Of a DNA stretch of 7,736 bases, positions 1 through 6,688 are shown piece after piece; within the stretch, counting starts at the first letter, position 1; every line of letters begins with the position of its first letter. The translations under genes were made by a program, and so were the position numbers. Source of the stretch: Acidobacteriaceae bacterium (GTDB taxonomy: Bacteria > Acidobacteriota > Terriglobia > Terriglobales > Acidobacteriaceae). The notes under the pieces are model-generated. The model saw nothing but the letters and a program-made list of their open reading frames with translations. It did not search any database and was not told the origin of the DNA. The stretch spans positions 8,710 through 16,445 of the forward strand of contig PLBD01000532.1 in the NCBI GenBank assembly GCA_003135315.1, written 5' to 3'.

Positions 1-423
1 CTGAAGCGGTGTTCGTTGTACAGCCGCGTGTCGTTCGGATCGTTTTTTGCTCATCCCGATGCCACGCTGGGAGAGGGAGTCTACATTGGCTCCTACTGCA
101 TTCTGGGGCATTGCGCCATTGGCGACCGGACCCAGATCGCGTCGCAAGTGCAGATTTTAAGCGGCAGGCAGCAGCATAGCCGCGATTCCCAAGGACGGAT
201 GAGCGGTTCCGGAGAGGGAAAGTTCGAGCCGATTGATGTCGGTTCAGATTGCTGGTTAGGGGCTTCTTCCATCATAATGGCTGATATTGGGTCTGGTACC
301 ACCATCGGCGCCGGTTCGGTCGTTGTCCGGCCAGTGGCTGCGCAAGTCGTCGCCGTAGGCAATCCCGCCCGAGTGATTAAGGAATTATCTGTAGAGCTGC
401 GAGCTGATGGGGTGACTAAGTGA
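1..423 (+). CDS. Hexapeptide-repeat (LbH) acyltransferase, 5' end cut by window
   Basis: Probable O- or N-acetyltransferase acting on a sugar or precursor of a surface polysaccharide in the cytoplasm. Seen: successive hexapeptide turns of the left-handed beta-helix (ATLGEG, VYIGSY, CILGHC, AIGDRT), then a loop with GRQQH, then a second helix part with DVGSDCWLGA, GAGSVVV and the family's closing VGNPARVIKE. The His of the QQH loop (residue 54 counted from the TTG at 16) is the likely catalytic base by analogy with NodL/LacA/WcaF-type enzymes. The frame stays open to base 1, so the gene very likely starts upstream. The TTG at 16 is only the first possible in-window start and has no clear RBS. 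The stop overlaps the next gene's GTG (GTGA), which implies translational coupling in a polysaccharide operon. The exact acyl donor and acceptor cannot be told from sequence. Confidence 0.85.
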   Translation: MKRCSLYSRVSFGSFFAHPDATLGEGVYIGSYCILGHCAIGDRTQIASQVQILSGRQQHSRDSQGRMSGSGEGKFEPIDVGSDCWLGASSIIMADIGSGTTIGAGSVVVRPVAAQVVAVGNPARVIKELSVELRADGVTK

Positions 424-1805
424 ATCTATCCGCAATCCAGAAAATGAACGCACCTGTCACGGTGGACGACTACGCCTTACCGGAAACCGTGGCGCTGGAA
501 GCGGAGGCTGGTATCCCCCGGCCATCCGAGACGCAGGCCGCCCCCCGCACTCGCAAGCGCGGCGCGGAGTTCTACAAGCCGTTCCACTACCTTTTGCTCG
601 TATATCTGTTCTTCTATTGCAGCCGTATTCCGGAGATGATCCCCGCTCTTCACGCCGGGTTGCTGCTGCAGCCGCTTCTGCTGATCGGCATGATCATGAC
701 GGGGACCACCAAAACGATCTATCAGTCCCCAGTTGGCAGAACGATGATATGGTTCACCGGGTGGATGGCACTTTGCATACCGTTCGCCACGTGGAAAGGC
801 GGCGCCTTCGATCAATTTACCATCGCGTTGCAGGCGCTTGTTCTCATCTTCTTCATGACGGCTTTCATCCGCAGTATCGATGACTGCTATCGCGTGATAT
901 TCGTAATTGCTCTGGCAATGACTACGGTCGGGATTCTATCGCTGGTGATTGGCGGCGGCAGGGAAGGCAGCAACCGCCTGGGACTGGGCACCGGTAACGA
1001 CACCTTGTCGGATGCCAATTTTCTTGCTCTTTTCCTGATCGTCGGCCTGCCGCTGATCTGGTTCTCCGCGTCGGTCAAAAAGGGCTTGATGCGGGTGGTT
1101 ATGATCCTGGCGGTGATTCCGGTGCTGGCAGGCGCGGCCAGGACGGGTTCCAGATCGGGATTGCTGGCGATCGGTGCGGGCATTATCTTCTTCCTGATTT
1201 TTGCCACGATGAAGCAGAGAATTATCCTCGTGGGAGGCGGCCTCGTATTCTTGATCCTTGCCGGCGCCCTGCTGCCGCCTAATATTCTGGGACGTTTCAC
1301 CACGGTTTTCCAAGCCAATTCATCTGCGGCGGAAGAAGCCGCCGAGTCGGCCGAGACCAGAAAGATGTTGCTGGGCAAAAGTCTGGACATGACGTTGCAC
1401 CATCCGGTGTTAGGCGTGGGACCGGGGCAGTTCATGGTGGCCGAAGCCAAGGAGGCAATGAAGGCTGGTCACCGAGGCGTGTGGCATTACACTCACAACT
1501 CCTACACCGAGCTCTCCAGTGAATGCGGTATTCCCGGCCTAATCTTTTACCTGGCTGCGTTCTGGCGCGCCTATCGAGGACTTACGCCCATTCGTGACCG
1601 CTATCCCAGGGCCAGCACCCGGCGCGCCGCCATGTTCGTGCAAATGGCGGTCCTGATTTCCGCCATAGGAGCATTCTTCCTGAGTATTGCGTATGGCGGC
1701 ATCCTGTATGCCATCCTGGGCCTTTCTGCGGCGCTGCAGTTGGCGGTCGCCAGAGAGCGCAGGGAGAAGATGCTAGAGCAAGCACCTATGGCTGCTGCTG
1801 CATGA
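420..1805 (+). CDS. O-antigen ligase/polymerase family membrane protein (Wzy_C-like)
   Basis: Integral inner-membrane protein that polymerises glycan repeat units or ligates the finished glycan to a lipid carrier on the periplasmic side. Seen in 461 aa: a polar cytoplasmic N-terminus of about 50 residues, then about 11-12 hydrophobic segments (roughly 56-69, 74-94, 108-124, 132-150, 157-177, 200-216, 222-240, 247-263, 267-285, 370-386, 404-424, 426-443). A large periplasmic loop spans about 286-369. Family signatures are RTGSRSG (241-247), HPVLGVGPGQF (328-338) and THNSYTEL with the conserved His359-Asn360. The start is the GTG at 420, overlapping the previous stop; an in-frame ATG at 444 is the alternative. 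The following ATGA overlap continues the coupling. Polymerase (Wzy) and ligase (WaaL) cannot be separated by sequence alone. Confidence 0.88.
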   Translation: MNLSAIQKMNAPVTVDDYALPETVALEAEAGIPRPSETQAAPRTRKRGAEFYKPFHYLLLVYLFFYCSRIPEMIPALHAGLLLQPLLLIGMIMTGTTKTIYQSPVGRTMIWFTGWMALCIPFATWKGGAFDQFTIALQALVLIFFMTAFIRSIDDCYRVIFVIALAMTTVGILSLVIGGGREGSNRLGLGTGNDTLSDANFLALFLIVGLPLIWFSASVKKGLMRVVMILAVIPVLAGAARTGSRSGLLAIGAGIIFFLIFATMKQRIILVGGGLVFLILAGALLPPNILGRFTTVFQANSSAAEEAAESAETRKMLLGKSLDMTLHHPVLGVGPGQFMVAEAKEAMKAGHRGVWHYTHNSYTELSSECGIPGLIFYLAAFWRAYRGLTPIRDRYPRASTRRAAMFVQMAVLISAIGAFFLSIAYGGILYAILGLSAALQLAVARERREKMLEQAPMAAAA

Positions 1806-1864
1806 CCGAGACGCATGCCTTTTCCCAGTCGCCTTCTTTGCTGGGACGGATCGCCCATTCGTAA
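1802..1864 (+). CDS. 20-codon linker ORF between ligase and methyltransferase genes
   Basis: A tiny ORF of 20 codons fills the gap between two operon genes exactly. Its ATG at 1802 overlaps the ligase stop (ATGA), and its TAA at 1862-1864 shares its last base with the methyltransferase ATG (TAATG). It starts MTETHAF and ends RIAHS. It contains an inverted repeat, TCCCAG (1823-1828) with CTGGGA (1841-1846), whose right arm overlaps the only SD-like stretch (GGGACGGA, 1842-1849) ahead of the methyltransferase. Inference: it may be a coupling or leader ORF that lets ribosomes run on and open this hairpin. Alternatively it is the true N-terminus of the methyltransferase, separated by a frameshift, or chance. 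No function for the peptide can be assigned. Confidence 0.35.
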   Translation: MTETHAFSQSPSLLGRIAHS

Positions 1865-2628
1865 TGTCTGGAAACTCTTCGAACCGCCTGGAGATTATCC
1901 GCACCTGGGGCCATCTCTTCGGTTATCGTTCTTTGGCACTCCTGCGCTTGCCCTCCCGCATTCGCCGCAGCGCTGATCTCCAACGGATCGATCGCCTGGG
2001 CAAGGAAACGGCCTCGGCCCTCCAACTTGATCCGGCGTGCGCCGCGAAGTACGCCGACTACCATTTCTGGATTCCCTTTAACGTGGATCGCATCGGCGCA
2101 CTGGCGCTGCATCACTCCCCGCCTTTGCGTATTCTGGACATTGGCTGCGGTCCGGGATACTTTCTGGCGGCGGCATTAGCGTACGGTCACGACTGCTACG
2201 GAATCGACGCTCCGGCGACCGTCATGTCGGAGGTGGAAGCGCGGGTCTACAGCGAGATGCTGGCGGCGTTGTCTTGCGACAGGCGCGTCTCGCCGTTGCT
2301 GATCGAGCGCTTTGTGCCTATGGCCCTGCCGATCGGCGACCTCGACTTGATCACCGCTTTCTGGATATGCTTCAACCGCCACGATCAGCCGGACGAATGG
2401 GGCCCTGCGGAGTGGCAGTTCTTTGTCAAGGATGCGCTTTCGCATCTGCGCGAGGGCGGAATACTGCATCTGGAACTAAACGCCAATCTGGCGCGATATC
2501 ATTCCCTCCAGTGGTACGACCAGGAAACGCTGCAATTCTTCCGTTCCGTCGGAACGGTCCATCGCAACGTCGTTCGCATCACCAAAGGAAAGCCTCAGGC
2601 ATGGGGAGAAGCTCCGAAGCCGGCGTAG
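1864..2628 (+). CDS. Class I SAM-dependent methyltransferase
   Basis: Cytoplasmic methyltransferase of 254 aa, probably modifying a sugar or intermediate of the surface glycan given its neighbours. Seen: an N-terminal region of about 85 residues of unknown role (aromatic patch ADYHFWIPFN). The Rossmann motif I follows, ILDIGCGPGYF at 90-100, with the acidic residue after strand 2 in YGIDAP (Asp115). The post-motif region DLITAFWICFN occupies the strand-4 position, and LREGGILHLELN fits the motif before strand 5. Length fits a stand-alone enzyme. The ATG at 1864 follows TAATG coupling with the linker ORF; the SD-like GGGACGGA lies 14 bases away, which is far. The 3' end overlaps the glycosyltransferase gene by 28 bases. 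The acceptor substrate is unknown. Confidence 0.82.
   Translation: MSGNSSNRLEIIRTWGHLFGYRSLALLRLPSRIRRSADLQRIDRLGKETASALQLDPACAAKYADYHFWIPFNVDRIGALALHHSPPLRILDIGCGPGYFLAAALAYGHDCYGIDAPATVMSEVEARVYSEMLAALSCDRRVSPLLIERFVPMALPIGDLDLITAFWICFNRHDQPDEWGPAEWQFFVKDALSHLREGGILHLELNANLARYHSLQWYDQETLQFFRSVGTVHRNVVRITKGKPQAWGEAPKPA
2584..2592 (+). promoter_or_regulatory. Ribosome binding site that sets the glycosyltransferase start
   Basis: AAAGGAAAG lies about 8-11 bases before the ATG at 2601, inside the end of the methyltransferase gene. It supports that start over the far longer open frame reaching back to 2274, which would overlap the methyltransferase by about 350 bases. Confidence 0.5.
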
Positions 2629-3761
2629 CGGTCACGGACGAACGCATCAGCGTTTGCCTGTTGTCTGACACTGTGGGGCTCGACGCCGGCACCGAACGGC
2701 AAGTCATCGAGACCGCCAAGCGCCTCCACAAGGACAGATTCGACGTTCATGTGTGCTGCCTGGAAGACAGCCCGCAACTCCGCAGCCTGGAGGGCGTCTG
2801 TCACATCGCGGTCTTTCCCACCCCGAGCGTGAATTCCTGGAGCGGCCTCGTTCAGGCGCGGCGCTTCCGGCAATATCTGCGGCGCCATCGCATCCAGATC
2901 GCCCACGCCTACATGAACAAGACTGCGGTCTTCGCGGTGCTGACATCGGTCCTCTCGAATCGCATTGTGATTACGAGCCGCCTGAATACCGGCTACTGGT
3001 ACACACCGCGGTTTCGCAGGATGTTTGCCGTCCTGAATCTTCGCACCGACGCCATCATGGCCAATTCGCTGGAGGCCAAGCGCATTGCCGTCGAGAACGA
3101 GCGTCTCGATCCCGATCGGGTACGCGTGGTCTACCAGGGCGTGGACATGACGAAGTTCAGCCGGGGATTGGGAGATCCTCGGGCGTGCGACCGTCTTGGC
3201 ATTCCGCGCGACGCCCGTGTGGTTGGCATTGTGGCGAATCTCCGGAAGGTAAAAGATCACGCACTGTTTCTGCGCTCGGCGAAGATCGTAGCCGGACAGG
3301 TTGACGATGTCGTGTTTCTACTGGCAGGTCGCGGTGAGTTGCACCAGGAACTTTGTGACCTGGCTTCCGAGCTCGGCCTTCGCGACCGCGTCTTCTTCAC
3401 GCAAGGCGAAGGCAACATCATGGACTGCCTGGCGCGGATGTCAATCGGGTGTCTCACGTCTTTCAGCGAAGGGTTTTCCAACGCGATCATGGAGTATATG
3501 GCTGCGGCTCTGCCGGTCGTGGCCATTGACGTAGGCGGAAACCGCGATGCCATTCTCGATGGCGAAACTGGCTATCTGGTCGCCGAACGCTCGCCCGAGG
3601 CCTTCGCCAAGCCGCTGGTCGAACTGCTCCGCAATGAAGAGCTGCGGGCCGGCATGGGGGCCAAAGGCCATCAGCGCTGCGTCGATTACTTCGAAGTAGG
3701 AAAGACCATCGGTCAACTGGAGGAATTTTACGAGTCGATGATCAGGGCCAAAATGAAGTGA
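2601..3761 (+). CDS. GT4-family glycosyltransferase (GT-B fold)
   Basis: Retaining glycosyltransferase of 386 aa that adds a sugar from a nucleotide-sugar donor to a growing lipid-linked glycan at the cytoplasmic face of the membrane. Seen: an N-terminal Rossmann half beginning RISVCLLSD and containing GLDAGTERQVIETAKRL (a glycine-rich acceptor-side loop). The linker VVYQGVD at 177-182 is followed by the donor-binding half with VANLRKVKDH (Arg215, Lys218 as phosphate-binding candidates). The GT4 E-x7-E signature is Glu290 and Glu298 in SEGFSNAIME, then PVVAIDVGGNRDAI and ETGYLV. The start at 2601 is chosen because it has an RBS and gives the usual GT4 length. It is the last clear member of the polysaccharide operon; no strong terminator follows it. 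Donor and acceptor are not predictable. Confidence 0.88.
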   Translation: MGRSSEAGVAVTDERISVCLLSDTVGLDAGTERQVIETAKRLHKDRFDVHVCCLEDSPQLRSLEGVCHIAVFPTPSVNSWSGLVQARRFRQYLRRHRIQIAHAYMNKTAVFAVLTSVLSNRIVITSRLNTGYWYTPRFRRMFAVLNLRTDAIMANSLEAKRIAVENERLDPDRVRVVYQGVDMTKFSRGLGDPRACDRLGIPRDARVVGIVANLRKVKDHALFLRSAKIVAGQVDDVVFLLAGRGELHQELCDLASELGLRDRVFFTQGEGNIMDCLARMSIGCLTSFSEGFSNAIMEYMAAALPVVAIDVGGNRDAILDGETGYLVAERSPEAFAKPLVELLRNEELRAGMGAKGHQRCVDYFEVGKTIGQLEEFYESMIRAKMK

Positions 3762-3819
3762 TTTGTGACAGAGCCATCAGCGTCTCGACCGCCCGTGAGT
3801 TAACCAACGCTAAGACATT

Positions 3820-3824
3820 GAGGA
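3820..3824 (+). promoter_or_regulatory. Strong Shine-Dalgarno sequence for the 58-aa ORF
   Basis: GAGGA sits 7 bases before the ATG at 3832, near-ideal spacing. This is the main reason to believe that the short ORF downstream is translated. Confidence 0.6.
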
Positions 3825-3831
3825 ATCCGCA

Positions 3832-4008
3832 ATGCCGTCCAAGCCACGAAAACCCAAGCCATTCCGCGCGTCCGCGGCGGTGAAGGCTGTCGCCCGCGAA
3901 GTCATTGGCACTCCGCCTCCCACCCGCGCCCAACCCACCCAGCGCAAGCCGAAAGCGGAGAAACACAAGCCAACTCTCGGCAAGCTGCTCGACGAAGCGG
4001 AGCGGTAA
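3832..4008 (+). CDS. Small basic Pro/Lys-rich protein, 58 aa, function unknown
   Basis: I do not recognise this protein. It runs from ATG at 3832 to TAA at 4006-4008. It begins MPSKPRKPKPFRAS, continues with a short possible helix (AAVKAVAREVIG), a Pro/Thr/Gln-rich stretch (TPPPTRAQPTQRKPK), and ends with KPTLGKLLDEAER, a possible amphipathic helix. I count 15 Lys/Arg against 5 Asp/Glu, so it is strongly cationic; there is no signal peptide or membrane segment. The repeated K-P spacing and charge suggest nucleic-acid or ribosome binding, but that is inference only. It stands 70 bases after the glycosyltransferase and 110 before the DUF2911 gene. The good SD supports translation. The opposite-strand ORF over the same region has no comparable support. 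Confidence 0.6.
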   Translation: MPSKPRKPKPFRASAAVKAVAREVIGTPPPTRAQPTQRKPKAEKHKPTLGKLLDEAER

Positions 4009-4057
4009 ACGCAAACTCTGTCGGGGATGGAACGTCTAACTACACGGCAGTCGTCGA

Positions 4058-4086
4058 TTGTGCTGTTCCGCCCCCATGTGAATAAT
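4058..4086 (+). promoter_or_regulatory. Candidate sigma-70-type promoter before DUF2911 gene
   Basis: TTGTGC (4058-4063) and AATAAT (4081-4086) are separated by 17 bases, in a locally AT-rich stretch about 30 bases before the start codon. The -10 matches 5 of 6 consensus bases; the -35 matches only 3. It would give the secreted protein its own transcript. Confidence 0.3.
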
Positions 4087-4106
4087 TGAACGGCACGAAA
4101 AATTAA

Positions 4107-4112
4107 GAGGAG
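4107..4112 (+). promoter_or_regulatory. Ribosome binding site for DUF2911 gene
   Basis: GAGGAG sits 6 bases before the ATG at 4119. It is a near-consensus SD and fixes the start of a protein whose N-terminus then forms a proper signal peptide. Confidence 0.65.
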
Positions 4113-4118
4113 AGTGCA

Positions 4119-4655
4119 ATGCAGGGAAGACGTTCTTGGATACTCATCTCGGCAGCTCTAATCACCGTCAGCGCAATGATGGTCGCGCAGGACAAGAAAC
4201 CGCTCAGCCCCCCGGGGCAAGCCTCGCTGACCTTCGCCGATGGGCACACGGTCACCATCGACTACAGCCGTCCTTCCACGCGCAACCGGAAGATCTTCGG
4301 TGGCCTGGTCCCGTATGACCAGGTCTGGCGCACGGGCGCAAACGCGGCCACCAGTCTTAAGACCGACGTCGATGTCACGATCGGTGGAACCACGGTTCCC
4401 AAGGGAAGCTACACTATCTACACCCTGCCGGGCATGAGCAGTTGGCAGCTCATCATCAACAAGCAAACTGGGCAGTGGGGCACCGACTACGACAAGGGCC
4501 AGGACCTGGCGCGCATCCCCATGAAAGTCACCCAGCGTCCGTCGGGGTTGGAGACGTTTACCATCTCCTTCGACAAGACGGGCGGCAGCGCCGCCACTCT
4601 GAAGCTGGAATGGGAGAACACCATCGCCAGCGTCGACGTGCAGGAAAAGAAATAG
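4119..4655 (+). CDS. Secreted DUF2911-family protein
   Basis: Exported protein of 178 aa with unknown biochemical role. Seen: a Sec signal peptide (RR then a hydrophobic core to about residue 22, likely cleavage after Ala23 before QDKK). The mature beta-rich domain opens with SPPGQASLTF and carries the family hallmarks DYSRPSTRNRKIFGG (from about residue 48), LVPYDQVWRTGANAAT, PKGSYTIYTLPG, WQLIINKQTGQWG and a C-terminal FTISFDKTGG block. These match the DUF2911 (PF11138) pattern found in Bacteroidota and Acidobacteriota proteins; that assignment is from memory of the family. Length is usual for a single-domain member. It has its own RBS and possible promoter and is followed by a terminator, so it may be a monocistronic unit. 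It lacks a lipobox Cys, so a soluble periplasmic location is likely. Confidence 0.85.
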   Translation: MQGRRSWILISAALITVSAMMVAQDKKPLSPPGQASLTFADGHTVTIDYSRPSTRNRKIFGGLVPYDQVWRTGANAATSLKTDVDVTIGGTTVPKGSYTIYTLPGMSSWQLIINKQTGQWGTDYDKGQDLARIPMKVTQRPSGLETFTISFDKTGGSAATLKLEWENTIASVDVQEKK

Positions 4656-4676
4656 CGGCCAGCTATCGGGAGTTTT

Positions 4677-4713
4677 GAAAGGGCGCAGCTTCAGCTGTGC
4701 CCTTTCGATTTTT
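4677..4713 (+). terminator. Rho-independent terminator
   Basis: A 13-bp stem (4677-4689 with 4694-4706, one G-U pair) closes a TTCA loop, followed by GA and TTTTTG. It lies 21 bases after the DUF2911 stop. The T-run is only on the + strand side; read on the - strand the hairpin is followed by AAAA, so it would end + transcription much better than - transcription. Confidence 0.88.
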
Positions 4714-4721
4714 GTTTGTCA

Positions 4722-5561
4722 TCACGAGCCGGCTTCAGCCAGCGAGGGATCTGCTATTTCGGGTTTTTCCAGCAAAGCGCTAACCCGCACCAGCCTCGCC
4801 AGATCCACCGTCTCGCCGAACTCCACACCCAAAAATTCTCGCAGACAGCGCCGCAGTTCACCCTCGGTGCTGAGCTGGATTTCCTCTCGACTTCCTCCGC
4901 CAGTCACGATGAACCGCATGTTGGTCAGCGTGACGCGGCCTTCGAGCGTCGCCCGGCTGCAGATCCAGCTTTTCGTGAAGTGCGACTCCGGCGAAACCTG
5001 GTGGAACCTGCACATCTGCTGATAGTCATCCAGCGTGTGCGGGACATCACGAAACGCGTACAGCGGGACTTGCCCTTTCTCATCTTCTCGGACCAGCTGC
5101 CACTCGTCGCCAACGGCCAGCACGACGCAACGATATCCGTTTGTCTGATCTGCCCCGCCTTCGCGAAAAACGATGGGATGGACAAACGAGTCTCCGAAGC
5201 CAACATCCACCAGCCACGGTTCTTCCAACTCCACCTTCAGCAGCATGTGATCGAATTCCGGCCCGAAGCCGCCGTCCTCGTGCCGCACCCGCGCTGAGAG
5301 CATCTGCACAGAGAAGCCCATCGCGGTGAGCAACTCGCCAAACAGCCCATTGAGCTCATAGCAGAATCCGCCGCGGCGGCGCGTCACAATCTTGTCGTAG
5401 ATCAGGCACAGATCAAGACGAATCGGAGTTCCCAGGGGTATGTCGAGATTTTCGAAAGGGACGGTGAAGAGATGCTGGCGATGCAGTCCGCGAAGAGTTT
5501 CAGGGCCCGCCACGCGCGGGCCATCGTACTCGATGCGCCGCAAATAGGCGTCGACATCCAT
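4722..5561 (-). CDS. nat: Arylamine N-acetyltransferase
   Basis: Cytosolic enzyme that moves an acetyl (or other acyl) group from a CoA thioester to arylamines, hydrazines or related amines by a ping-pong mechanism. Seen: VPFENLDI near the N-terminus, RGGFCYELN with the catalytic Cys, FDHMLL with the catalytic His and LVDVGFGD with the catalytic Asp. They fall at residues 67, 105 and 119 from the ATG at 5561, so the Cys-His-Asp triad is complete. About 279 aa is normal for the bacterial family (PF00797). The ATG at 5561 lies two bases after the holA stop. A TTG at 5567 in the same frame would overlap that stop as TTGA and add two residues; RBS evidence is weak for both. It is the last gene of the minus-strand operon and converges on the terminator. 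The natural substrate is unknown. Confidence 0.9.
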   Translation of the reverse strand: MDVDAYLRRIEYDGPRVAGPETLRGLHRQHLFTVPFENLDIPLGTPIRLDLCLIYDKIVTRRRGGFCYELNGLFGELLTAMGFSVQMLSARVRHEDGGFGPEFDHMLLKVELEEPWLVDVGFGDSFVHPIVFREGGADQTNGYRCVVLAVGDEWQLVREDEKGQVPLYAFRDVPHTLDDYQQMCRFHQVSPESHFTKSWICSRATLEGRVTLTNMRFIVTGGGSREEIQLSTEGELRRCLREFLGVEFGETVDLARLVRVSALLEKPEIADPSLAEAGS

Positions 5562-5563
5562 AC

Positions 5564-6688
5564 TCAAACCGGCAGCTCATCCTGTAGCCAGCCCGCTTCC
5601 TGCGGCTTTGGTTCGGCAGTCAGGTCCAGCACCAGGTTTTCCAGGATCAGCCGCTTGCTGGGAGGATTGGAGCGCAGCGCCAGATCGGCCCGCGCCACCC
5701 GCCGGATGGCGCTGGTCAGCTCGCGCCGCGACTTGTAACGCCGTGCCTGCCGAATGATATCTTCCGCGGCAAATGGCGGGATGCGGAAGCCTTGCCACAG
5801 CGCCTGCCACAGCGCGCGCGAGTCCCTCACATTGCGCTCCAGAATCACCAGCATCTGGCGGAACGTGCGCGACAGCATGTAGAGATGGCCAATCGCGGCT
5901 TCCTCGCCGTCGCCGCTGCTGAGAATGGCATCCAGCACGGCCAGCGCGCGGCCGCGATCGCGGGACGAAATCGCATCGGTCAACTCGTAGAACGATCGTT
6001 GTTTGGCCGCCAGCACCAGCGTCTCGACGTCGCCCAGGGTGATGCGTTTCTTGTCGCCGACGAACAGCACGAGCTTCTCGAGCTCGTTGGCGACCATCAT
6101 CATGTCGCTGCCCAGCGAGTCCACCAGTTCGCGCGCGGCGTCGGTATCCAGCGTCACGCCTTCAGCGATGGCGCTCGCAATCGCCCACTTCACGGCGTCG
6201 CCTTCCTCCACGCGAGCGAATTCCAGCAGCGGGCAGTGCTCGCCCAGGGTCTCGCGGATCCGCTCGTAGCGGTCCTTGTCGGTCAGGTCCATGCGGCGCA
6301 CGTCCGCGGGAATGCTGATGTGGTCGGCGACAAAGACCAGTAACGCGTCAGGATTGGGGTTCTTGAAGTAGTCCTCGATGGCGCCAAACTCGTCGTCATG
6401 CTTGCCGCGCCCGTAGAGGTTCTTGATGCCCCGGATAAAGAAGACCTGGAATGGAGACATCAGCGACGGCGTTCGCGCCTTGTCAAGGACGTGCTGCAAA
6501 TCCACGTCGGCCAGGTCCATGTCGTACAGGCTTAACTCGCGGACGTCGGCGGGCACCAGATGCTGCAGGATGGCATCGCGGCAACGTTTGCGAAAGAATG
6601 CCTCATCGCCGATAAACACATATCCTGGAGCCACCTTGCGGGCTTTCACGTCGGCCACAAAGCGGTCGGAGGCCGCGAAGCTGCGCAT
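5564..6688 (-). CDS. holA: DNA polymerase III subunit delta
   Basis: Clamp-loader delta subunit, which opens the beta sliding clamp so that it can be loaded onto primed DNA at the replication fork. Seen: an N-terminal AAA+-like domain opening with GYVFIGDEAFFRKRCRDAIL (residues 22-41), DALLVFVADHI in the usual LVFV strand, and a middle helical region with LGSDMMMVANELEKLVLF (the D-x-x-x-L-x-N-E-L-E-K-L type signature). Then come RSFYELTDAISSRDRGRAL and the C-terminal collar helices (LYMLSRTFRQMLVI, RIPPFAAEDIIRQAR, RVARADLALRS, LENLVLDL). At 374 aa it is longer than the roughly 340 aa typical of E. coli or Bacillus, with extra residues around HISIPADVRRMDLTDKD. The ATG at 6688 abuts the lptE stop directly (TAGATG). 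Essential in known bacteria. Confidence 0.93.
   Translation of the reverse strand: MRSFAASDRFVADVKARKVAPGYVFIGDEAFFRKRCRDAILQHLVPADVRELSLYDMDLADVDLQHVLDKARTPSLMSPFQVFFIRGIKNLYGRGKHDDEFGAIEDYFKNPNPDALLVFVADHISIPADVRRMDLTDKDRYERIRETLGEHCPLLEFARVEEGDAVKWAIASAIAEGVTLDTDAARELVDSLGSDMMMVANELEKLVLFVGDKKRITLGDVETLVLAAKQRSFYELTDAISSRDRGRALAVLDAILSSGDGEEAAIGHLYMLSRTFRQMLVILERNVRDSRALWQALWQGFRIPPFAAEDIIRQARRYKSRRELTSAIRRVARADLALRSNPPSKRLILENLVLDLTAEPKPQEAGWLQDELPV

Larger units (their letters stand above)
3762..4118 (+). other. 357-base stretch between glycosyltransferase and DUF2911 genes
   Basis: It holds the 58-codon basic ORF with its SD, then 110 bases with a possible promoter and the DUF2911 RBS. 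Between 3762 and 3819 I see only a weak 5-bp inverted repeat (AGCGT 3779-3783, ACGCT 3807-3811) with no T-run, so I do not call a terminator for the polysaccharide operon. Confidence 0.6.

Noticed and set aside
887..1450. 187-aa minus-strand ORF inside the ligase gene
   Set aside because: Antisense shadow of a GC-rich membrane-protein gene; no RBS logic, no recognisable motif.
2274..2600. In-frame extension of the glycosyltransferase back to 2274
   Set aside because: It would overlap the methyltransferase by about 350 bases, its translation there is Arg/Pro-rich shadow sequence, and the ATG at 2601 has an RBS and gives a normal GT4 length.
2595..3260. 221-aa minus-strand ORF opposite the glycosyltransferase
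   Set aside because: Shadow frame; Ala/Arg/His-rich with no domain, while the + strand has a complete GT4 protein.
3779..3811. Weak inverted repeat after the glycosyltransferase as a terminator
   Set aside because: Only 5 base pairs, a long loop and no T-run.
3742..4014. 90-aa minus-strand ORF opposite the small basic gene
   Set aside because: It overlaps the glycosyltransferase 3' end, and the + strand ORF has the strong SD and plausible composition.
5792..6343. 183-aa plus-strand ORF opposite holA
   Set aside because: Gln/His/Arg-rich shadow of a conserved gene.
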